Source: CAYMRB01 sp964392615
Lineage (GTDB): Bacteria; Planctomycetota; UBA8108
Direction of reading: 5' to 3'
NCBI GenBank assembly: GCA_964392615.1
Contig: CAYMRB010000369.1
Span: forward strand, 1 to 10,276
DNA: 10,276 nucleotides
Of this stretch, positions 6,847 to 10,276 are shown one piece after another. Under the pieces are notes generated by a model that was not told the DNA's origin, did no database searches, and saw only the letters and a list, made by a program, of their open reading frames with translations. Both the position numbers and the translations under genes were made by a program. Positions within the stretch are counted from its first letter, which is position 1. Each line of letters starts with the position of its first letter.

Positions 6847-6868
6847 GGCCGCGTCACTTCACGCGGCC
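6847..6868. repeat. 8-bp perfect inverted repeat in divergent spacer
   Basis: GGCCGCGT (6847-6854) and ACGCGGCC (6861-6868) are perfect inverted repeats with a 6-nt loop. The site lies 46-67 bp upstream of the secreted-protein start, so it could be a hairpin in that gene's 5' UTR or an operator. No T-run follows on either strand, which argues against a terminator. Confidence 0.6.
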
Positions 6869-6905
6869 ATCGAAACACAGCTCCTCCCAGCCGCCACGCG
6901 AGGAA

Positions 6906-6925
6906 CTGTCGAGACTTGTCGACAG
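6906..6925. repeat. CTGTCGA-N6-TCGACAG palindrome upstream of mtaB
   Basis: These are perfect 7-bp half-sites with a 6-bp spacer, 55-74 bp before the mtaB ATG and just upstream of a TTGACT (6944-6949) that could serve as a -35. The geometry suits a dimeric repressor or activator. It matches no operator consensus I can name with confidence. Confidence 0.5.
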
Positions 6926-6979
6926 CGGTGTTTCCCCACGAGCTTGACTCGCGGCGGACCCCGGAGACACTTGGCGGCC

Positions 6980-8443
6980 ATGACCGGCTCGCCGCACCCT
7001 GGCCAGAGCGTCGCGTTCATCACGCTCGGCTGCAAGATCAACCAGTACGAGACGCAGGCGATCCGCCGCGAGGTGCTCGCCCTCGGCTACCGCGAGGTGC
7101 GGCCGACGGAGACGGCCGACGTCTACGTCGTCAACACGTGCGCGGTGACCGGTACGAGCGGCGCGAAGAGCCGCAAGGCGATCCAGCGCGCCGCGCGGAC
7201 GAGCCCGGACAGCCGGATCGTCGTCGTCGGGTGTTCGACACCCGAGGAGAAGGCGTCGTTCGCGGTCATCCCGCAGGTCGCGCTCGTCGCCGGCCACGAC
7301 GAGAAGACGATGGTCGCGCCGTTCCTGGCCGGCGAGTGGGCTCCCTTGTCGTCGGCGGATGCGACGACGGGCGCGCCGTCCGCGCCGATGCGCGACATCT
7401 TCGCCCTTGGCGTGGGCGAGTTTGCCGGCCGCTCGCGCGCGACGATCAAGGTGCAGGACGGCTGCAACAGCTTCTGCAGCTTCTGCATCATCCCGTTCCT
7501 GCGCGGCACGTCGAAGAGCCGTCCGGCCGACGATGTCGTCGCGGAAATCGCGCGCATCATCGACGGAGCCGCCGGAGCCGGCCGAACCGGTGGGGGAGCC
7601 GGCTATCGCGAGATCGTCCTGTCCGGCGTCCACCTGCAGGACTGGGGTGCCGAGCTCGAGTCGCCGGACGGGCAGCCCGCGACGCTCGCGACGCTACTCG
7701 ACCGGATCATCGAAGGGCTCGGTTCGCGCGCGCGCGGCGCGGAGGGCGGCGCGCGAGAGGACGACGTGCGGCTGCGGCTGAGCTCGCTCGGCCCGCGGGC
7801 GTTCACGCAGGAGCTGCTCGAGCGGTTGGCGCACCCCGTCTTCTGTCGTCACTGGCACATTCCGCTGCAGGCGGGCTCCGACGCGGTGCTCGACGCGATG
7901 CGTCGCGGCTACACGGTGGACGAGTTTCGGCACGCGGTCGGCGAGCTGCGACGGCGGTTCGACGACCCGGCGATCACGACGGACGTCATCGTCGGCTACC
8001 CCGGCGAGACGGAGGCCCAGTTCGAAGCGACCCTCGGGCTCTGCCGCGAGGTCGCCTTCGCGAAGATCCACGTCTTCCCGTTCAGTCTGCGCGAGGGTAC
8101 GCTGGCGGCGAAGACGGCCCGCGCGCAGTGCCTCGACTCCCGCGAGATCCGACGGCGCGCGCAAGCGCTCGGCGAGCTCGACCGCGAGCTGCAAGCCGCG
8201 TACCGGAGCCGGTTCGTCGGCCGGACGGTCGACGTGCTCGTCGAAGGAGCGAGCGGCGACGGCCTGGCGGCCGAGCTGGTCGGCACGTCGGATCGCTACC
8301 AGCGCGTGCGTTTCCCGGCCCCGTCGCCGGGCGCCGCGGCGCGCTTCCCCGGCACGGTGCGCCGCGTGGAGGTGCGCGAGGTCGCCGACGACGGCCTGCG
8401 AGGCGTCTGGGCCGAGACGCCGGCCGAGCCCGACGAAGGCTGA
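6980..8443 (+). CDS. mtaB: tRNA t6A37 methylthiotransferase (MtaB type)
   Basis: MtaB is a radical-SAM enzyme that converts t6A to ms2t6A at position 37 of ANN-decoding tRNAs, using two [4Fe-4S] clusters. The 487-aa product starts at ATG 6980, the last candidate before the conserved FITLGCKINQYET. The N-terminal methylthiotransferase domain has cluster cysteines C18, C54 (NTCAVT) and C85. The radical-SAM triad is C162, C166 and C169 in CNSFCSFCIIPFLRG, followed by the family's SGVHLQDWG, HIPLQAGSD and VGYPGETE segments, and a C-terminal TRAM-like domain from about residue 412. MtaB is favoured over MiaB and RimO by the KINQYE and IIPFLRG wording. It runs some 40-50 residues longer than usual, partly from a Gly/Ala-rich insert near 196-208. 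No clear Shine-Dalgarno precedes the ATG. It likely forms an operon with the glycosylase 27 bp downstream. Confidence 0.9.
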   Translation: MTGSPHPGQSVAFITLGCKINQYETQAIRREVLALGYREVRPTETADVYVVNTCAVTGTSGAKSRKAIQRAARTSPDSRIVVVGCSTPEEKASFAVIPQVALVAGHDEKTMVAPFLAGEWAPLSSADATTGAPSAPMRDIFALGVGEFAGRSRATIKVQDGCNSFCSFCIIPFLRGTSKSRPADDVVAEIARIIDGAAGAGRTGGGAGYREIVLSGVHLQDWGAELESPDGQPATLATLLDRIIEGLGSRARGAEGGAREDDVRLRLSSLGPRAFTQELLERLAHPVFCRHWHIPLQAGSDAVLDAMRRGYTVDEFRHAVGELRRRFDDPAITTDVIVGYPGETEAQFEATLGLCREVAFAKIHVFPFSLREGTLAAKTARAQCLDSREIRRRAQALGELDRELQAAYRSRFVGRTVDVLVEGASGDGLAAELVGTSDRYQRVRFPAPSPGAAARFPGTVRRVEVREVADDGLRGVWAETPAEPDEG

Positions 8444-8456
8444 GCCGCGAGCCGAC

Positions 8457-8464
8457 AGGAGGAG
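8457..8464 (+). promoter_or_regulatory. strong ribosome binding site for the glycosylase
   Basis: AGGAGGAG ends 6 nt before the GTG at 8471. It fixes the start of the glycosylase and contrasts with mtaB and coaD, which have no evident Shine-Dalgarno. Confidence 0.85.
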
Positions 8465-8470
8465 CGAGAC

Positions 8471-9247
8471 GTGTCCGGAGAAGTCGAAGAGCCGACGATC
8501 GAAGCGCTCGCCCGCCGACTGCGACAACACATCGAGCTCGCCCGCCTGGCCGGCTGGGAGGCGCCGCTGGGCCCGCCGAGTCCGACGCCGACGCCGAGTC
8601 CGACGCCGAGTCCGAGACCGACGCCGAGTCCGACGCCGACTCCGACACCGACACCGACACCGCCCCCGCCGCCGGGGCGGACTCCCCCGACCCCCGATGC
8701 CCGCCTCGAGCCTCTTCGCGCGGAGGTCGCGGCGTGCGCGAAGTGCGTGCTCTGTTCGGAGCGCACGCAAGCGGTGTTCGGCGTCGGTGACCCGGTTGCC
8801 CGGGTGATGTTTGTCGGCGAGGCGCCGGGTGTTCAGGAGGATCGTCGGGGCGAGCCGTTCGTTGGGCCGGCGGGGCAGCTTCTCGATCGCATCATCGCGG
8901 CGATGGGCTTGGGGCGGGAGCGGGTCTACATCGCGAACGTGTGCAAGTGTCGGCCGCCGAGCAATCGTCGCCCGCAGCTTGATGAGATGGCGGCATGCCT
9001 GCCGTTTCTGCGCCGGCAGATCGAGATCATCCGACCGGAGGTCATCGTCGCGCTCGGCGGCGTGGCGGCGCAGGGGCTGTTGCACACGCAGCTCGGGGTC
9101 AACCGCTTGCGCGGCGAGTTCCACGACTTCGATGGCATTCCCGTGCGGGTGACGTATCACCCGGCCTACCTGCTGCGAGATCCGTCGCAGAAGCGGCACA
9201 CGTGGGAGGACATCCAGGCCGTGATGCGCCACCTCGGGCTCGGCTGA
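8471..9247 (+). CDS. family 4 uracil-DNA glycosylase with Pro/Thr/Ser linker
   Basis: This Fe-S uracil-DNA glycosylase (258 aa) removes uracil from DNA, starting base-excision repair. Order: a helical N-terminal segment (8-31), a low-complexity (S/T)P linker (36-68), then the family-4 core. Core motifs are GEAPG.QED..GEPFVGPAGQLLD (117-139) with the catalytic region, NVCKCRPPSNR (156-166) and HPAYLLRDP (230-238). Probable cluster ligands by comparison with the Thermus enzyme are C89, C92, C160 and C176; C95 and C158 are extra. The UdgX-type insert (KRRIH) is absent, so an ordinary type 4 enzyme is preferred. The GTG start is fixed by the AGGAGGAG upstream. The gene follows mtaB by 27 bp and is closed by a terminator 8 bp after its stop. 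Helix plus disordered linker might tether it to another protein; that is inference. Confidence 0.93.
   Translation: MSGEVEEPTIEALARRLRQHIELARLAGWEAPLGPPSPTPTPSPTPSPRPTPSPTPTPTPTPTPPPPPGRTPPTPDARLEPLRAEVAACAKCVLCSERTQAVFGVGDPVARVMFVGEAPGVQEDRRGEPFVGPAGQLLDRIIAAMGLGRERVYIANVCKCRPPSNRRPQLDEMAACLPFLRRQIEIIRPEVIVALGGVAAQGLLHTQLGVNRLRGEFHDFDGIPVRVTYHPAYLLRDPSQKRHTWEDIQAVMRHLGLG
8576..8662 (+). repeat. in-frame hexanucleotide (CCGACN/CCGAGT) microsatellite
   Basis: Twenty-nine codons alternate CCG with ACG, AGT, ACA, ACT or one AGA. They encode Pro alternating with Thr or Ser (residues 36-64 of the glycosylase), running into a Pro5 tract. The unit is 6 bp, so copy-number changes keep the frame and only alter linker length. 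Confidence 0.95.
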
Positions 9248-9255
9248 GCGACGTG

Positions 9256-9294
9256 CCGTCGAGAGGGGCCTGCAAGGCGTCTCGCGACGGTTTT
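9256..9294 (+). terminator. intrinsic terminator of the mtaB-glycosylase operon
   Basis: CCGTCG (9256-9261) pairs with CGACGG (9285-9290). AGA/TCT and GCC/GGC continue the stem inside, with small internal loops and a TGCAA apical loop. TTTT (9291-9294) follows directly. It begins 8 bp after the glycosylase stop. Confidence 0.75.
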
Positions 9295-9312
9295 GCAGTC
9301 GCTTGTGGCGTC

Positions 9313-9342
9313 TTGACTTCGCGTTCGTGGCGCCTGTACACT
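9313..9342 (+). promoter_or_regulatory. sigma70-type promoter, TTGACT-N18-TACACT
   Basis: The -35 TTGACT (9313-9318, five of six) and -10 TACACT (9337-9342, four of six with both key T-A and final T) are 18 bp apart. It follows the operon terminator by about 20 bp, so it opens a new transcription unit with a start near 9349. No gene begins within 300 bp that it could obviously serve, other than a small RNA. Confidence 0.6.
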
Positions 9343-9348
9343 CGCTGT

Positions 9349-9576
9349 GCGTCCGGTTCCCGGACGACTGTTCTATCACGTAAGAATCGTAAGAAACTCG
9401 ACAGCAGGTAACCGGAATCCCGCACGACCCTTCGAGGGGGTCAGGGCTTCCTCAGTGTCGAGCCGAACGGCTGCGGTGTTTCGTCGATGTCCGCGGTGGT
9501 TCTTGCCACCGGGACGGGTCTCAACGCACCGGCGTTGCCGCTCGTTCGGTTCGCGGGGTGCGGCGCGCCGTTTTTT
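9349..9576 (+). ncRNA. candidate structured small RNA, about 228 nt
   Basis: A promoter and an intrinsic terminator bracket this segment, with no credible ORF inside. Predicted helices: 9351-9356 with 9360-9365 (6 bp, 3-nt loop) at the very 5' end; 9397-9403 with 9456-9462 (CTCGACA/TGTCGAG, 7 bp) enclosing 9406-9408/9450-9452, 9419-9421/9444-9446 and 9426-9430/9438-9442; 9494-9499 with 9506-9511 (6 bp); and the terminator stem. An A/G-rich stretch at 9379-9396 (two 9-bp direct repeats) looks single-stranded. I checked by eye for RNase P, tmRNA, SRP and c-di-GMP riboswitch hallmarks and saw none; 6S-like end-to-end pairing is also absent. Boundaries are inferred from the promoter and T-run, and the function is unknown. 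Confidence 0.5.
9530..9576 (+). terminator. intrinsic terminator closing the small-RNA unit
   Basis: CGGCG (9530-9534) and GCCGC (9537-9541) pair with CGCCG (9566-9570) and GCGGC (9560-9564): 10 bp with a small TT/G internal loop and an 18-nt apical loop. TTTTTT (9571-9576) follows at once. This is the longest T-run in the spacer. Confidence 0.65.
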
Positions 9577-9639
9577 GCGGCCTGCCGGCACGGTGCGCCC
9601 GCCGTCTGCAGCAAGGTTCGGTGCGCCGACGCGGGCGCG

Positions 9640-9669
9640 TTGACACCTTATCGGAGCGTGTGCTACGAT
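9640..9669 (+). promoter_or_regulatory. strong sigma70-type promoter upstream of pilM
   Basis: A perfect -35 TTGACA (9640-9645), an 18-bp spacer and a -10 TACGAT (9664-9669, five of six including TA and final T), preceded by TGC (9661-9663) as an extended -10. Transcription should start near 9676, about 330 nt before pilM. This is the best promoter match in the window. Confidence 0.75.
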
Positions 9670-9675
9670 CCAGGA

Positions 9676-10006
9676 ATTAGCGAAACGCAACTCCCCTGTG
9701 GTGTTAGGTAAATCCTCCCGATGGACGTCAATGTCTGTCGGCGATGCCGCTCTTTCGGTTGACGAGCGATCGTTTTCGAAGGTGCGGCGATGGTCTCAGG
9801 CCGGTCCGAAGGGGGAGGGCGTTAGCGCAGCAGGTCCTCGTTCCGCGTCACAGGAAGCACGGCTCGAGTACGGTCTCGATTCGACAGGAACAGGCCCGCG
9901 ATGCGAGACAGCGGCCGCGATGTGTAGGTCCGTCCGCGAGTCTCACAATCCGACGAGGAAGCCCGCGATCCCGTCCGGGAGCAGCTCGGTATAGGAATCA
10001 CAGCCC
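9676..10006 (+). promoter_or_regulatory. long untranslated leader of pilM
   Basis: About 330 nt separate the strong promoter from the pilM ATG. Frames that stay open here have much less G/C at third codon positions than the neighbouring genes and no ribosome site, so I treat it as untranslated. Notable pieces are CCTCC at 9715-9719 (anti-Shine-Dalgarno-like), GGGGGAGG at about 9811-9818, two CGGCGATG copies near 9740 and 9785, and a short CCCG/CGGG hairpin just before pilM. I see no known riboswitch and no confident terminator within it. Confidence 0.5.
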
Positions 10007-10276
10007 ATGGCGATCCAGACGGTTTGGAGTGTTGATCTCGGCAAGTCGTCGCTGAAGGCGGTCAAGCTCCGTCGCGACCGCAACAATGTCGAAATCGTCG
10101 CGGTCGACAAGGTGAACTACCCGCTGTCGAAAAACGGCGTCGACGCGCCGGCGCAGCAGCGGGAAGCACTCGAAGTCTTTGTCTCCCGCAACTCCGTCAA
10201 AGAGCCCGTCGTGGTTTCACACCCCGGCCACGGCACCTTCTCGCGTTTCATCAAGGTGCCGGCCTTCGACGAGAAC
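10007..10276 (+). CDS. pilM: type IV pilus assembly protein PilM, N-terminal part
   Basis: The first 90 codons of a frame that stays open to the window edge. PilM is an actin-fold, cytoplasmic ATP-binding protein that binds the PilN N-terminus and links the inner-membrane pilus or secretion platform. The opening WSVDLGKSSLKAVKL matches the phosphate-1 motif of the family (D10, G12, K17), and the later VVSHPGHGTFSRFIKVPAFDEN segment resembles the SVPG...FSRFIKLPPV block of planctomycete PilM-like proteins. AGGA at 9993-9996 lies 10 nt before the ATG, a weak ribosome site. The promoter at 9640-9669 and its long leader are the likely control region. Pilus genes pilN, pilO and pilQ would be expected downstream but cannot be seen. 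A different member of the PilM/EpsL-like family is possible. Confidence 0.8.
   Translation, partial: MAIQTVWSVDLGKSSLKAVKLRRDRNNVEIVAVDKVNYPLSKNGVDAPAQQREALEVFVSRNSVKEPVVVSHPGHGTFSRFIKVPAFDEN

Noticed and set aside
6541..8790. A 749-codon plus-strand frame overlapping mtaB and the glycosylase
   Set aside because: It is an Arg-rich shadow in another frame of mtaB, where all catalytic motifs are present in the true frame.
9698..9994. A 98-codon frame just after the strong promoter
   Set aside because: It has no ribosome site, its third-position GC is far below that of neighbouring genes, and its sequence is unrecognisable. I treat it as part of the pilM leader.
9349..10006. c-di-GMP riboswitch, RNase P, tmRNA or SRP RNA in the pilM spacer
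   Set aside because: The diagnostic conserved words of these RNAs are not visible in either transcribed segment. A covariance-model search would settle it.
9744..10055. A 103-codon frame overlapping the pilM start
   Set aside because: It is Arg/Ser-rich, overlaps a recognisable pilM in another frame and has no start signal.

Overview
The window is very GC-rich and fits a Planctomycetota bacterium with a Gram-negative-type envelope. This is an inference. It rests on a large secreted protein with TIG, LamG-like and dockerin-like C-terminal modules of the kind abundant in that phylum, an LptD-type outer-membrane protein, a haem-c lipoprotein and a PilM start. No rRNA or other strict phylogenetic marker is present.

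Layout. 1-76 is a heptanucleotide tandem array cut by the window edge. 77-347 holds a possible promoter and a strongly self-complementary leader in front of lptD (348-2969, +), the outer-membrane LPS translocon. A monohaem c-type lipoprotein (2983-3555, -) converges on lptD. A hairpin-rich divergent spacer separates it from coaD (3696-4205, +; coenzyme A synthesis). Converging on coaD is a large secreted protein (4216-6801, -) with a mirror-like order: beta-sandwich, TIG, LamG-like, TIG, beta-sandwich, dockerin-like. A divergent spacer of about 180 bp with two perfect inverted repeats follows. Then comes a likely two-gene operon: mtaB (6980-8443, +; tRNA methylthiolation) and a family-4 uracil-DNA glycosylase (8471-9247, +) with a Pro/Thr/Ser linker, closed by an intrinsic terminator at 9256-9294.

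The 759 bp from 9248 to 10006 hold no convincing protein gene but do hold regulatory signals. A promoter (TTGACT-N18-TACACT) is followed by about 200 nt of structured sequence ending in a second hairpin with a run of T. Together these look like a free-standing small RNA gene of about 228 nt (9349-9576). A second, stronger promoter (TTGACA-N18-TACGAT with an extended -10) then drives a leader of about 330 nt into pilM, whose first 90 codons end the window.

The protein genes are mostly housekeeping or envelope genes of known families. The least explained material is non-coding: the small-RNA candidate, the structured lptD leader, the coaD start-site hairpin and the pilM leader.
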